Of a stretch of 53,583 bases of DNA, positions 43,326-52,151 are shown piece by piece. How positions within the stretch are numbered: the first letter of the stretch is position 1; each line of letters begins with the position of its first letter. The DNA is taken from NCBI GenBank assembly GCA_965661055.1, contig CBFICS010000016.1, forward strand, positions 1-53,583, given 5' to 3'. The position numbers and the translations under genes were made by a program. The stretch comes from CBFHSF01 sp965661055 (GTDB taxonomy: Bacteria > Bacteroidota > Bacteroidia > Flavobacteriales > Schleiferiaceae). The notes beneath the pieces are model-generated. The model made no database searches, was not told the origin of the DNA, and was given only the letters and a program-made list of their open reading frames with translations.

Positions 43326-43543
43326 ATGATCCCTTGTTCCCTTGTTCCCTTGGTTCGGCTGCTGGCTGTTGCCCTACGCTCTCTGCTCTTCGCTTTCTAG
43401 GGTTAGAAATACTCTACCAATTTCAAACATCACCACAAAAGTCTGGTTTCTGGACTCTCGGCTCTTTTAGTCATGTCTCTTGATTCTTGACTCTTATAAT
43501 CTTGACTCTCCTTGATCCCTCGTTCCCATGATCCCCCGTTCCC
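43326..43543 (+). repeat. Dispersed and tandem 16-bp words TGATCCCnnGTTCCC
   Basis: Three copies of an nTGATCCCYYGTTCCC word: ATGATCCCTTGTTCCC at 43326-43341, TTGATCCCTCGTTCCC at 43512-43527, and ATGATCCCCCGTTCCC at 43528-43543. The last two are directly tandem, and the third abuts the second copy of the 65-bp repeat. Near 43331-43352 the shorter CCCTTGTT unit is itself tandem. Confidence 0.6.
43430..43494 (+). repeat. 65-bp direct repeat, copy 1
   Basis: Begins TCACCACAAAAGTCTGGTTT. The first 38 bases are identical to copy 2 (43544-43581) and the last 14 (TGATTCTTGACTCT) are identical at the same offset of 114 bp; the 13 bases between have 8 matches. Confidence 0.8.
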
Positions 43544-43608
43544 TCACCACAAAAGTCTGGTTTCTGGACTCTCGGCTCTTTGAATCTTGCCTCCTGATTC
43601 TTGACTCT
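43544..43608 (+). repeat. 65-bp direct repeat, copy 2
   Basis: Copy of 43430-43494 at a constant offset of 114 bp (60 of 65 bases alike). It directly follows the tandem 16-bp words, indicating that the duplicated unit ended at 43543. Confidence 0.8.
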
Positions 43609-43650
43609 CCCTGACACTTTATTTTAAGAGGTGGAGTGCGGTTCCTGAGT

Positions 43651-43704
43651 GCCACGCCGCTGCCTCAGCGGACAACCCTTTGGTTAAATCTAAGGCGGCG
43701 TGGT
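43651..43704. repeat. GC-rich palindrome with nested hairpins
   Basis: CCACGCCGC (43652-43660) pairs exactly with GCGGCGTGG (43695-43703). Nested alternatives are CCGCTG-CCT-CAGCGG and AACC-CTTT-GGTT. The word CTGCCTCAG is shared with 43071-43079. The GC-rich stems stand out from the surrounding AT-rich DNA. Confidence 0.6.
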
Positions 43705-43741
43705 GTATCGAAGGACCGTTCACTTGTTCCCTACTTCAAAT

Positions 43742-43769
43742 AAAAAAGGGCGAAGAAAAATCTTCGCCC
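43742..43769 (-). terminator. Terminator of asnS
   Basis: A 9-bp stem GGGCGAAGA / TCTTCGCCC with loop AAAA (43748-43769); on the minus strand it is followed by TTTTTTA (complement of 43742-43747). It lies 25 bp after the asnS stop. Confidence 0.85.
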
Positions 43770-43793
43770 AAATATCTATTCTTAAAGAAAAAA

Positions 43794-45221
43794 TTAAAAC
43801 TCTGCTCTTCCTGGTGTTCTAGGGAAAGGAATAACGTCTCTAATATTCCCCATTCCGGTTACAAACTGAACCAGACGTTCAAGTCCTAAGCCAAACCCAG
43901 AGTGAACACAAGTTCCAAATCTACGAGTGTCTAAGTACCATGACATCTCATCAGCAGGAATATTGAACTCTTCCATCTTTTTCGCCAAGACATCATATCT
44001 TTCTTCACGTTGAGAACCTCCAACAATCTCACCAATGCCTGGGAATAATACATCCATGGCTCTAACTGTTTTTTGATCCTCGTTAAGACGCATATAAAAC
44101 GCCTTAATATTGGCAGGGTAGTCAAATAAAATAACCGGAGATTTGAAGTGCTTTTCAACCAAAAACCTTTCGTGTTCTGACTGCAAATCTGCACCCCATT
44201 CTTCAATTAAGTACTTAAACTTCTTTTTCTTATTGGGCTTAGAGTCTTTTAAAATCTCAATAGCTTCGGTGTAGCTAAGGCGCACAAAGTTGTTTTCTGT
44301 AACAAACTTTAACTTTTCAATTAACCCTTGCTCACTGCGTTGATCTTTAGGCTTTGCCTGTTCTTCTTTAGAAAATCTATCATCTAAAAAGGCTAAGTCA
44401 TCTGCACAGTTTTCTAAAACGTATTTGATGACGTATTTTAAAAAGTCTTCTGACAAGTCCATGTTGTCATGAAGGTCATTAAAGGCAACCTCTGGCTCAA
44501 CCATCCAAAATTCGGCCAAGTGACGAGACGTATTTGAGTTTTCTGCTCTAAACGTAGGACCAAAAGTGTAAACCTTAGACAACGCCATCGCGGCTAACTC
44601 AGCTTCTAATTGTCCTGAAACCGTCAAGTTGGTTTCCTTGCCAAAGAAGTCTTGAGAAAAATCAATTTTTCCGTCGTCACCTTTCGGTGGATTTTCTGGA
44701 TCTAAGGTGGTCACTCGAAACATTTCTCCAGCCCCTTCTGCATCTGACCCCGTAACAATAGGAGTGTTTATATAAAAATAGCCATTGTCATTAAAATACT
44801 TGTGAATGGCAAAAGACACAGCATGCCTTACTCTAAAAACAGCGCTAAAAGTAGCGGTCCTTGTTCTTAAGTGGGCAATTTCGCGCAAAAACTCAAGGCT
44901 GTGTTTTTTGGGCTGTAGCGGATATTTTTCTGGATCGGCCTCCCCAAAAACCTGAATTTTCTTTACAATGATCTCTACATTCTGACCTTGCCCTTGACTA
45001 GATACTAAATCACCAGATATAGAAATACACGCTCCGGTGTTTACCTTTTTTAACAATTCCTCATCAAAGCTTTCAAAATCAACAACTCCTTGAATGTTAT
45101 TAATGGTAGAACCATCATTCAAACTGATAAACCTTCGGCTTCTGAAAGTTCTTACCCATCCTCTTACCTCAACTTCTGATCCCACAGGAGTGTTTGATAA
45201 AACCTCTTTTATTGTTGCCAT
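43794..45221 (-). CDS. asnS: Asparagine--tRNA ligase
   Basis: Class IIb aminoacyl-tRNA synthetase of 475 aa that charges tRNA-Asn. An N-terminal OB-fold anticodon-binding domain begins MATIKEVLSNTPVGSEVEVRGWVRTFRSRRF-like (residues about 1-110). Motif 2 has FRAENSNTSRHLAEFWMVEPE-like sequence, and motif 3 has GFGLGLERLVQFVTG near the C-terminus. It ends in PFPRTPGRAEF. I set the start at ATG 45221, because 12 residues of an upstream extension do not resemble the family. It is monocistronic, with a strong terminator on the side of the repeat mosaic. Confidence 0.95.
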   Translation of the reverse strand: MATIKEVLSNTPVGSEVEVRGWVRTFRSRRFISLNDGSTINNIQGVVDFESFDEELLKKVNTGACISISGDLVSSQGQGQNVEIIVKKIQVFGEADPEKYPLQPKKHSLEFLREIAHLRTRTATFSAVFRVRHAVSFAIHKYFNDNGYFYINTPIVTGSDAEGAGEMFRVTTLDPENPPKGDDGKIDFSQDFFGKETNLTVSGQLEAELAAMALSKVYTFGPTFRAENSNTSRHLAEFWMVEPEVAFNDLHDNMDLSEDFLKYVIKYVLENCADDLAFLDDRFSKEEQAKPKDQRSEQGLIEKLKFVTENNFVRLSYTEAIEILKDSKPNKKKKFKYLIEEWGADLQSEHERFLVEKHFKSPVILFDYPANIKAFYMRLNEDQKTVRAMDVLFPGIGEIVGGSQREERYDVLAKKMEEFNIPADEMSWYLDTRRFGTCVHSGFGLGLERLVQFVTGMGNIRDVIPFPRTPGRAEF

Positions 45222-45354
45222 TATCTCTTTTCTTGGATTGAATCCGCAAAATTGCAATTTTTCACTTTAAATCCATCATATTGAAGCCTTAAAATATTTC
45301 TCAACCCCCTATTAAATGTTAATTATTCATTAATTGGAAACATTTTAAACATTT

Positions 45355-45389
45355 TTTGTTTCCTGTGTATATTTTTTGATATACTTTTG
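45355..45389 (+). promoter_or_regulatory. Promoter of the TetR-RND efflux operon
   Basis: TTTG (45355-45358), a 23-bp spacer and TACTTTTG (45382-45389) match the Bacteroidota -33/-7 consensus. The ATG at 45400 is 10 bp further, so the leader is very short. No palindromic TetR operator was recognised around it. Confidence 0.5.
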
Positions 45390-45399
45390 CGCCCGAATT

Positions 45400-46014
45400 A
45401 TGAAAGAGCAAGAAGAAGAAATACTAAAAGGAACGATGGACCTGGTACAAGAAGTGGGTATCAAGGGACTGACGATGGATGAAGTTGCTAAGCATTTTGG
45501 CATTTCCAAGAAAACTCTATACAAACATGTCAGCAATAAAACGGACTTGATAAACAAAGCGTTTCAGTCTATGTTTTGTAATACTTCAGAAAGAGTTCAC
45601 CAAACCATTCTAGAGTCAGAGAACGCCATTGATGAGTTGTTTAAGCTAGAAAATATTTTATCTGAAAAAATGAAGGACACCCTTCCTTCCCTCTTAAATC
45701 AGCTGAAGAGGTTTACACCAAAGACCTATGAATGGCTTGAGTGTAACAAGGAAGAAATGGTTACAAAGTTGACGGTCCAAAATTTAGAAAGAGGGGTTCA
45801 AGAAGGATTGTATAGAAGCGATATTGATGTTGAAATTATTGCTCAACTATACTACGCCAGAATTTCTGCCCTTACCTCCGGAAAATATTTTACTGACAAT
45901 AGCTTTGATAGGCACAAAGTAGAACTGCAAAATACCATATATCACATTAGGGGTATTGCCTCTAAAAAAGGACTTGAATACTTAGAAAAAACGTTGCAAA
46001 ATGAGAAAAATTAA
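45400..46014 (+). CDS. TetR/AcrR family transcriptional regulator
   Basis: A 204-aa one-component repressor. The N-terminal HTH is clear: GLTMDEVAKHFGISKKTLYKHVSNKTDLI (residues about 25-53, quoted in parts: LTMDEVAKHFGIS and KKTLYKHVSNK). The C-terminal ligand domain is helical and poorly conserved. I chose ATG at 45400, eight residues inside a longer frame, because it follows the promoter box. It overlaps tolC by 14 bp and heads the efflux operon, so it probably represses its own operon in response to a pump substrate. Confidence 0.9.
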   Translation: MKEQEEEILKGTMDLVQEVGIKGLTMDEVAKHFGISKKTLYKHVSNKTDLINKAFQSMFCNTSERVHQTILESENAIDELFKLENILSEKMKDTLPSLLNQLKRFTPKTYEWLECNKEEMVTKLTVQNLERGVQEGLYRSDIDVEIIAQLYYARISALTSGKYFTDNSFDRHKVELQNTIYHIRGIASKKGLEYLEKTLQNEKN

Positions 46015-47365
46015 TAGCACCCTTCTACTTCTTTTAGTAGGAGGAGCTGTGTTTGCACAAGTTGAAACGGAAAGTTTCTCTTTGAAGGAAGCACAAGAGT
46101 ATGCGGTAAAAAACGCATATAACGTTCAAGATAAAAAGCTTGAGATAGAAAAGTCTAAGAAGGTCATTACAGAAACTGCCGCCATTGGGTTACCACAAAT
46201 TTCAGCAGATGCAGGTTTCAATAACTATTTAGATATTCCTACTCAAATAATACCCAACTTCATCAATAACTCATTGCCTAATCCAGACCCCAACGCACCT
46301 GAGTATATTGCAGCGCAGTTTGGTACTGATTACAATGTTTCCGGCGGACTTACCTTAAATCAATTGATATTTGACGGATCCTATATTGTAGCCTTGGTAG
46401 CCACAAAGGTTTTAAAGGAGGGTGCCCAACTAGATTATGAAAAGTCAATTATTGAGATTAAAGACAACGTAGCACAGGCCTATTACGCAGTCTTAGTCAA
46501 TGAGAAGGTTCAAAATATCTTAGAAGAAAACATAGAGTCACTCAACAAAAGCCTCACCGAGACAAAAGAGCTTTTCGGATCTGGTTTTGTGGAAGAACAG
46601 GATGTAGACCAGTTAGAAATTTTGGTTTCAAACCTCAATAACTCCTTGTTATTTACTAAAGCCAATGCAAAAATTAGTAGAATTCTACTCAATCTGCAAA
46701 TGGGAATGGATGTAGAAAAGCCCATCATCTTGACGGATGAAGTAGGCACGCTAGTTTCTGCAACCACAGAAGGAAGCTCAATCTTGTCGAACACTTTTGA
46801 AGTTTCAAACCACATTGATTACCGTTCTTTAGAAAACCAGAAAAAAGGAGCTGACCTACAAGTTGACAACCAACAAATGCAATACTTACCGAAAATTTCA
46901 GGATACCTGAATTACGGTCAAACCTACCAGTCAAATGATGTAGAATTCTGGAATAACGGAGACAACTGGTATCCAACAACAGTTTGGGGGGTAAACATGC
47001 GTTGGGACCTTTTTACCAGTTGGAAAAGGGTTGCTAAAGTTCAACAAGCCAAAATTGATGTCCAAAAACTAGAAGTTGCCCAAAAGCAGGTAACCGACGG
47101 ATTAAAACTTCAATATCAACAAGCTAAAACAGAATTTGAATACCAATTAAACACCTTCAACACCCAAGAGAGAAACCTAGAGCTTTCAAAGAAAATTCTC
47201 GATAAAACTCAATTGAAATTTAAGGAAGGAGTCGCTTCAAGTTTAGACTTTACTCAGGCTCAAAACCAATATTTAGAAACGTTAACTAATTACACAAGAT
47301 CTGCCTTATCACTCCTCCAAGCCAAGTCAAAAATGGAAAGAGTTTTGGGTAACTACAACTTATAA
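46001..47365 (+). CDS. TolC family outer-membrane efflux protein
   Basis: A 454-aa outer-membrane channel protein with a signal peptide (MRKINSTLLLLLVGGAVFAQ). The two repeated OEP helical domains carry the pattern SLKEAQEYAVKNAYNVQDKK (residues 25-45) and DFTQAQNQYLETLTNY near the end. GLTLNQLIFDGSY is the beta-strand entry. It would form the exit duct of the tripartite pump with the next two genes. Its ATG lies inside the last codons of the TetR gene (14-bp overlap), and the MFP gene starts 9 bp after it. Confidence 0.92.
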   Translation: MRKINSTLLLLLVGGAVFAQVETESFSLKEAQEYAVKNAYNVQDKKLEIEKSKKVITETAAIGLPQISADAGFNNYLDIPTQIIPNFINNSLPNPDPNAPEYIAAQFGTDYNVSGGLTLNQLIFDGSYIVALVATKVLKEGAQLDYEKSIIEIKDNVAQAYYAVLVNEKVQNILEENIESLNKSLTETKELFGSGFVEEQDVDQLEILVSNLNNSLLFTKANAKISRILLNLQMGMDVEKPIILTDEVGTLVSATTEGSSILSNTFEVSNHIDYRSLENQKKGADLQVDNQQMQYLPKISGYLNYGQTYQSNDVEFWNNGDNWYPTTVWGVNMRWDLFTSWKRVAKVQQAKIDVQKLEVAQKQVTDGLKLQYQQAKTEFEYQLNTFNTQERNLELSKKILDKTQLKFKEGVASSLDFTQAQNQYLETLTNYTRSALSLLQAKSKMERVLGNYNL

Positions 47366-47374
47366 AATCACATC

Positions 47375-48499
47375 ATGAAAAAAATAGCATTCTTATCATT
47401 AGCCGTTGTTTTGTTCTCTTGTCAAGAAGAACAAGGCATTGACAAGCTAAAATCTGAAAAGGCAGAGCTTAAAAAAGAGTACAAAGAGTTAGGCGACAAA
47501 ATTGCTGCCATTGATGAAAAGCTTCAAGAGCTAGACACTACAAAAGCTTTTACTTTTGTATCTGCGGTTGAAGTTACCACTGCTCCGTTTAACCATTACT
47601 TTGAGGTTTACGGAAATGTAGAGGCCGATTTTAACGCTACCGTATACCCAGAAGCCGCTGGGGTAGTTAAAAGAATTTTGGTAAAAGAGGGTCAAGTGGT
47701 ATCTAAAGGTCAGGTCCTTTTAGAATTAGACAACTCTCTACTCCTTACTCAAATTTCTGAAGCTCAAACAGGGTATGATTTGGCGAAAACGCTTTATGAG
47801 AAGCAACAGTCACTATGGAAAAAAAACGTAGGGTCTGAAGTTGATTACCTAAGAGCAAAAAACAATAAAGAAGCCGCAGAAAGTAGGTTAAAGACTCTTC
47901 GCGAACAGGTTCAAAAGACAAAAATTTCTGCGCCTTTCGGCGGAAGAGTTGATGCGATTTATCCAAAAGTAGGAGAAATGGCCATGCAGCAACAGCCAGT
48001 AATTAGAATTGTAAACATGGATGATGTTTATGTAAAGGCAGATGTTGCTGAAAGATATGTTCAAAGTGTAAAAGCGGGAACAAAAGCCGTAGTAAAAATT
48101 GATGTTATTGATTTTGAACAAGAACTTCCTATTGAAAGAGTTTCAGACTACATCAATCCAGACAATAGAACCTTTAAAGTTCAAATAAATATTGACAAGC
48201 CTACCAAGTCTTTAAAGCCAAATATGTTGGCTTCGATTTTAATCAAAGACTACAAGGCAGACTCTACGGTCGTATTGAATAATCGACTAATTCTTCAAAA
48301 TCCTGAAGGACAAGATTATGTTTTTGTCATTAACAAAGACGATAAAGGAAACTCTGTAGTGAACAAACAACTGGTAACCGTTGGCAAGAGTTATGACGGT
48401 AAATCTGAGATTCTTGAAGGACTTAACGCCGGACAATTGCTGGTTGACAAAGGGGCCAGAAGTGTTAAAGAAGGACAATCGGTAACCATCGCCAAATAA
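47375..48499 (+). CDS. Efflux RND transporter periplasmic adaptor subunit (MFP)
   Basis: Membrane fusion lipoprotein of 374 aa. The signal peptide ends in lipobox Cys16 (MKKIAFLSLAVVLFSC). A short coiled-coil (residues about 20-50) is followed by the biotinyl-lipoyl-like half ATVYPEAAGVVKRILVKEGQVV and its mate KISAPFGGRVDAIYPKVGEM. An alpha-hairpin and beta-barrel domains lie between and after. It links TolC to the RND permease in the periplasm. It sits 9 bp after tolC and 11 bp before the permease gene. Confidence 0.93.
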   Translation: MKKIAFLSLAVVLFSCQEEQGIDKLKSEKAELKKEYKELGDKIAAIDEKLQELDTTKAFTFVSAVEVTTAPFNHYFEVYGNVEADFNATVYPEAAGVVKRILVKEGQVVSKGQVLLELDNSLLLTQISEAQTGYDLAKTLYEKQQSLWKKNVGSEVDYLRAKNNKEAAESRLKTLREQVQKTKISAPFGGRVDAIYPKVGEMAMQQQPVIRIVNMDDVYVKADVAERYVQSVKAGTKAVVKIDVIDFEQELPIERVSDYINPDNRTFKVQINIDKPTKSLKPNMLASILIKDYKADSTVVLNNRLILQNPEGQDYVFVINKDDKGNSVVNKQLVTVGKSYDGKSEILEGLNAGQLLVDKGARSVKEGQSVTIAK

Positions 48500-48510
48500 T
48501 CTCCCACAAA

Positions 48511-51500
48511 ATGGAAGAAAAGAAAGAAAATAAAATTGTAGAATTCGGCCCCTCTTCGTTTTCGGTGAAAAACACAACTACCGTTTTCGTACTGGCTGTA
48601 ATTATCCTCATTACAGGTATTGCTAGTTTTAAAGCCATGCCCTCAGAGGCCTTTCCAGAAATCGTTACCCCTGAGATTTATGTGGGAACGGCATACCCTG
48701 GAAACTCCCCTCTAGATATTGAAAAACTAATTACCCGTCCGCTAGAAAAAGAAATCAACGGAATCACCGGGATTGATGAAATCAACTCAACCTCTGTACA
48801 AGGGTACTCTACCATTCAGGTAAAATTTGATTTTTCCGTAACCCCCGATGAGGCCCTTAGAAAGGTAAAAGACAAGGTAGATATCGCAAAATCAGATCCT
48901 GATTTCCCTACAGATCTACCCGCAGACCCCAACATCTTTGAAATGAACTTTTCAGAGTTGGTACCGGTCAGAAACATCAACCTTTCAGGAGATTTTACCA
49001 TTGATCGTCTCAATGAGTACGCTGAATACCTTGAAGAAAAAATCGAAGATCTTCCTGAAGTTTCTAAAGCTGAAATTAGAGGAGTTGACGATAAAGAGGT
49101 AAAGGTTTCAATTGATCAACACAAACTAGAGTCTTTGGACCTTAGCTTTGGCGATGTAGCTTCTGCCATTCAACAAGAAAACGTTAGTATTTCTGGAGGT
49201 GACCTTTTAGTGGATGGCTACCGAAGAAACGTAAGGGTAATTGGTGAGTTTTCTAGTCCAAAGCAAATAGAAAACATCATTATAAAACACGACAAAGGAA
49301 ACATTGTATACCTAAGAGATGTTGCGACCATATCTTTTGGCGAAGTAGAAAAAGAAAGTTTTGCTAGAGAGTACACTAAACCGGTAGTAATGATTGATGT
49401 TATGAAACGCGCAGGTGAAAACCTAATAATCGTTTCAGACAAAATTGACAAAATCATTGATGAAGCTAAAGAGTCTTACCTACCAGAAGACCTTGTGATA
49501 ACCATCACGAATGATCAATCAAACAGAACGAAAAGCCAGTTAAGCGAACTTATCAACTCTATCATTTTTGGTATGTTGTTGGTGGTCGCGGTTTTAATGT
49601 TCTTCTTAGGATTTAGAAACGCACTTTTCGTAGGAATTGCCATCCCGATGTCTATGCTCATGTCGTTCTTAATCCTAGGATTTATGGGCGTTACCTTGAA
49701 TACCATGGTGCTTTTCTCTTTGGTATTGGCTTTGGGTATGCTCGTAGACAACGGAATTGTAGTGGTAGAAAATATATATCGTCTAATGGACGAAGGCTAT
49801 TCTGCCATTGAAGCGTCTAAGCTAGGGGCAGGCGAGGTGGCTTATCCAATTATTGCCTCTACTGCAACTACCCTTGCAGCCTTTATTCCTCTTGCCCTTT
49901 GGCCAGGAATGATGGGAGAATTTATGAAATACCTCCCCATCACCCTTATCATTGTATTGAGTTCTTCTCTTTTTGTAGCCTTGGTAATTAACCCTGCCTT
50001 CACCAGCAAGTATATGAAGGTAGAAGATCCAAATCCCAATAAAAAGACATGGAACATTGGAGCTGCGGCCGCCATAGTTTTTGGAATACTCATTGGCCAC
50101 GGCTTAGGGCTTATGACTTTTGGTAACTTACTATTATACACAGGGGTGTTTATTTTTATCTACTTGTATTTAATCATCCCTGGAACCTCTATCTTCCAAG
50201 AGCGCTTCCTGCCCAAATTAGAAAATACGTATAAAAAAGGATTGACTTTTGCATTAAGAGGCAAAAACCCGTATTTATTCTTTGTGGGGACTATTCTGTT
50301 GTTGTTCCTTTCTATTTTCTCCATGACGGTTGCTCCGCCAAAGGTGCTGTTCTTCCCAGAAAACCAGCCGAATCGTGCAGATGTTTATATTGAGTTTCCT
50401 ATTGGTACTGATATCAATGAAACCAATAATTTAACGGAGAAAGTTGAAAAGCGAGTTATTTCTATCATAGAACAATACACCTATGACAAAGAAGTAAATG
50501 GAGAAATGGTTCCTTACAACTACATGGTTGAATCAGTTATTTCGCAAGTAGGTGAAGGCACCAGCGATCCAAATCAAGGCCCTTCTATGGCACAAACCCC
50601 TAACAAAGCAAAGGTATCTGTTGGGTTTAGAGAGTTTTCTGATAGAATTAATCAAGAAGGTGACCCTGTGACCTCAGAATCAGTTTTAGAAAAAATCAGG
50701 TCGGGAATTTCTTCGTATCCTGGTGTCCAGATTACCGTTTCTAAAGACGAAAACGGACCCCCAACGGGTGCGCCCATCAACATTGAAGTTTCTGGAGATG
50801 ACTATAGTGAACTGATGAAAATTGCAGAAGACATGCAATTGAAAATCGAAGAGTCAAGAATCTACGGAATTGAAAAACTAAAACTAGATGTTGAGCAAGG
50901 GAAACCTGAAATGCCCATCATTATTGACAGAGTAAAGGCAAGAACTCTTGGAGTGTCTACCTATCAAATTGGCGATGCTATGAGAACTTCGTTATTCGGC
51001 AAGGAAGTATCACGGTATAAAGACGGTGAAGATGATTATCCCATTAACTTGAGATACTCTGACCATTACCGCCACAATATTGATGACCTAATGAACCAAA
51101 GAATCACCTTTAGAGATCAAGGTACCGGTAAAATAAAACAAGTGCCTATCTCTGCAGTGGCTCACCCGATTAAAACGTCTACCTTCTCAAGTGTAAAGAG
51201 AAAAGACTTAGACAGAGTAATTACTTTGTACTCAAACGTATTGTCAGACGCTAACGCCAATGAAGTAGTAGCAGAAATAAAAGACCTATTAAAGGACTAT
51301 GAAATGCCAGAAGGGTATGAGTTTAAGTTTACCGGACAACAAGAAGATCAGGCTAAAGAAATGGCATTCTTAAGCATGGCCCTTATGATTGCCGTCTTCT
51401 TAATCTTCTTAATCTTGGTGGCGCAGTTTAACTCTGCCTCTACTCCATTTATTATTTTAACAACGGTAGTTTTATCGCTTATCGGAGTTCTTTTAGGACT

Positions 51501-51978
51501 TCAAATTTTTAGAATGGAGTTTGTGATTATGATGACCATGATTGGTATTATTTCACTGGCCGGTATTGTGGTAAACAACGCCATTGTATTGATTGATTAT
51601 ACCAATCTAATTATGGCTCGTAAAAAAATTGAACTAGGGTTGTCAGATAACCAAAGGCTACCCATGGAGCAAATCGTAGAGTCTATTATTGAAGGAGGTA
51701 AAACCAGATTGCGTCCGGTATTGCTTACAGCCATTACCACCGTTCTAGGACTTTTACCCTTAGCAACAGGAATGAATATTGACTTTATTACACTATTTGA
51801 AATTAATGACCCTCAAATTTATTTTGGAGGTGATAACGTAGTGTTCTGGGGGCCAATGTCCTGGACGGTAATCTTCGGATTAACCTTTGCCACCTTCCTA
51901 ACTTTGGTGATAGTTCCTGTGATGTTCTTTATTCTTAATAAAGTGAAAAGCAAATTAGGAATTAAAGCGGTTAAATAA
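48511..51978 (+). CDS. Efflux RND transporter permease subunit (HAE1-like)
   Basis: Inner-membrane proton antiporter of 1155 aa. The AcrB/HAE1 fold is clear: TM1 at TTVFVLAVIILITG, YPGNSPLDIEKLITRPLE in the porter domain, and TM4 with GMLVDNGIVVVENIYRLMDEG. It is about 100 aa longer than AcrB (1049 aa). There is a hydrophobic insertion after the sixth TM (IGAAAAIVFGILIGHGLGL and FIFIYLYLIIPG, near residues 515-560) and a second one before the last TM (NDPQIYFGGDNVVFWG). TM4 has D-N where most RND pumps have D-D. Substrate unknown; drugs, bile-like amphiphiles or metal chelates are possible. It is the last gene of the operon, with a hairpin (52068-52095) downstream. Confidence 0.92.
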   Translation: MEEKKENKIVEFGPSSFSVKNTTTVFVLAVIILITGIASFKAMPSEAFPEIVTPEIYVGTAYPGNSPLDIEKLITRPLEKEINGITGIDEINSTSVQGYSTIQVKFDFSVTPDEALRKVKDKVDIAKSDPDFPTDLPADPNIFEMNFSELVPVRNINLSGDFTIDRLNEYAEYLEEKIEDLPEVSKAEIRGVDDKEVKVSIDQHKLESLDLSFGDVASAIQQENVSISGGDLLVDGYRRNVRVIGEFSSPKQIENIIIKHDKGNIVYLRDVATISFGEVEKESFAREYTKPVVMIDVMKRAGENLIIVSDKIDKIIDEAKESYLPEDLVITITNDQSNRTKSQLSELINSIIFGMLLVVAVLMFFLGFRNALFVGIAIPMSMLMSFLILGFMGVTLNTMVLFSLVLALGMLVDNGIVVVENIYRLMDEGYSAIEASKLGAGEVAYPIIASTATTLAAFIPLALWPGMMGEFMKYLPITLIIVLSSSLFVALVINPAFTSKYMKVEDPNPNKKTWNIGAAAAIVFGILIGHGLGLMTFGNLLLYTGVFIFIYLYLIIPGTSIFQERFLPKLENTYKKGLTFALRGKNPYLFFVGTILLLFLSIFSMTVAPPKVLFFPENQPNRADVYIEFPIGTDINETNNLTEKVEKRVISIIEQYTYDKEVNGEMVPYNYMVESVISQVGEGTSDPNQGPSMAQTPNKAKVSVGFREFSDRINQEGDPVTSESVLEKIRSGISSYPGVQITVSKDENGPPTGAPINIEVSGDDYSELMKIAEDMQLKIEESRIYGIEKLKLDVEQGKPEMPIIIDRVKARTLGVSTYQIGDAMRTSLFGKEVSRYKDGEDDYPINLRYSDHYRHNIDDLMNQRITFRDQGTGKIKQVPISAVAHPIKTSTFSSVKRKDLDRVITLYSNVLSDANANEVVAEIKDLLKDYEMPEGYEFKFTGQQEDQAKEMAFLSMALMIAVFLIFLILVAQFNSASTPFIILTTVVLSLIGVLLGLQIFRMEFVIMMTMIGIISLAGIVVNNAIVLIDYTNLIMARKKIELGLSDNQRLPMEQIVESIIEGGKTRLRPVLLTAITTVLGLLPLATGMNIDFITLFEINDPQIYFGGDNVVFWGPMSWTVIFGLTFATFLTLVIVPVMFFILNKVKSKLGIKAVK

Positions 51979-52067
51979 TATCTTTCAAACGAGTTTATGC
52001 CAAACTCAAACGATTCAATCCATCCATCTGATGAGAATTTGGCATTGCTTTTAAGGTTTAGGGTAAG

Positions 52068-52095
52068 TTAAGGGTCTGTTTTTACAGGCCCTTAA
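52068..52095 (+). terminator. Terminator-like hairpin after the RND operon
   Basis: TTAAGGGTCTGT pairs with ACAGGCCCTTAA around TTTT with one G-U pair (12-bp stem). There is no strong T-run after it, so termination may be weak. A looser inverted pair, TGCCAAA (51998-52004) and TTTGGCA (52038-52044), lies upstream. Confidence 0.5.
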
Positions 52096-52130
52096 TGCTT
52101 TAAATCGGTCTGTATTATCAATCTCTTCTG

Positions 52131-52138
52131 TACCTTTG
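52131..52138 (+). promoter_or_regulatory. -7 box of dxs
   Basis: TACCTTTG matches TAnnTTTG and is 13 bp before the GTG start at 52152. No TTG at -33 spacing was seen. Confidence 0.4.
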
Positions 52139-52151
52139 CTAAAAATATTTT

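Larger units (their letters stand above)
42928..43793. other. Noncoding repeat mosaic between tRNA-Ala and asnS
   Basis: About 860 bp without a credible gene. It holds two copies of the tRNA-tail-plus-terminator motif, nested hairpins, a REP-like CTTCGGCAACCTCAGG block, low-complexity words (CTTGACTC, TGATCCCTCGTTCCC), a 65-bp direct duplication, a GC-rich palindrome, and the asnS terminator. A 10-bp inverted pair, GAACCGCACT (43236-43245) and AGTGCGGTTC (43635-43644), brackets the low-complexity core. Base composition and word use differ from all genes in the window. Confidence 0.7.

Noticed and set aside
43430..43608. Possible CRISPR array in the repeat mosaic
   Set aside because: Only two copies at a 114-bp offset, with non-unique spacer words and no cas genes in the window.
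43680..43889. A plus-strand frame of 69 aa overlapping the repeat mosaic and the asnS 3' end
   Set aside because: It runs through the palindrome, the terminator and antisense asnS, and has no family features.
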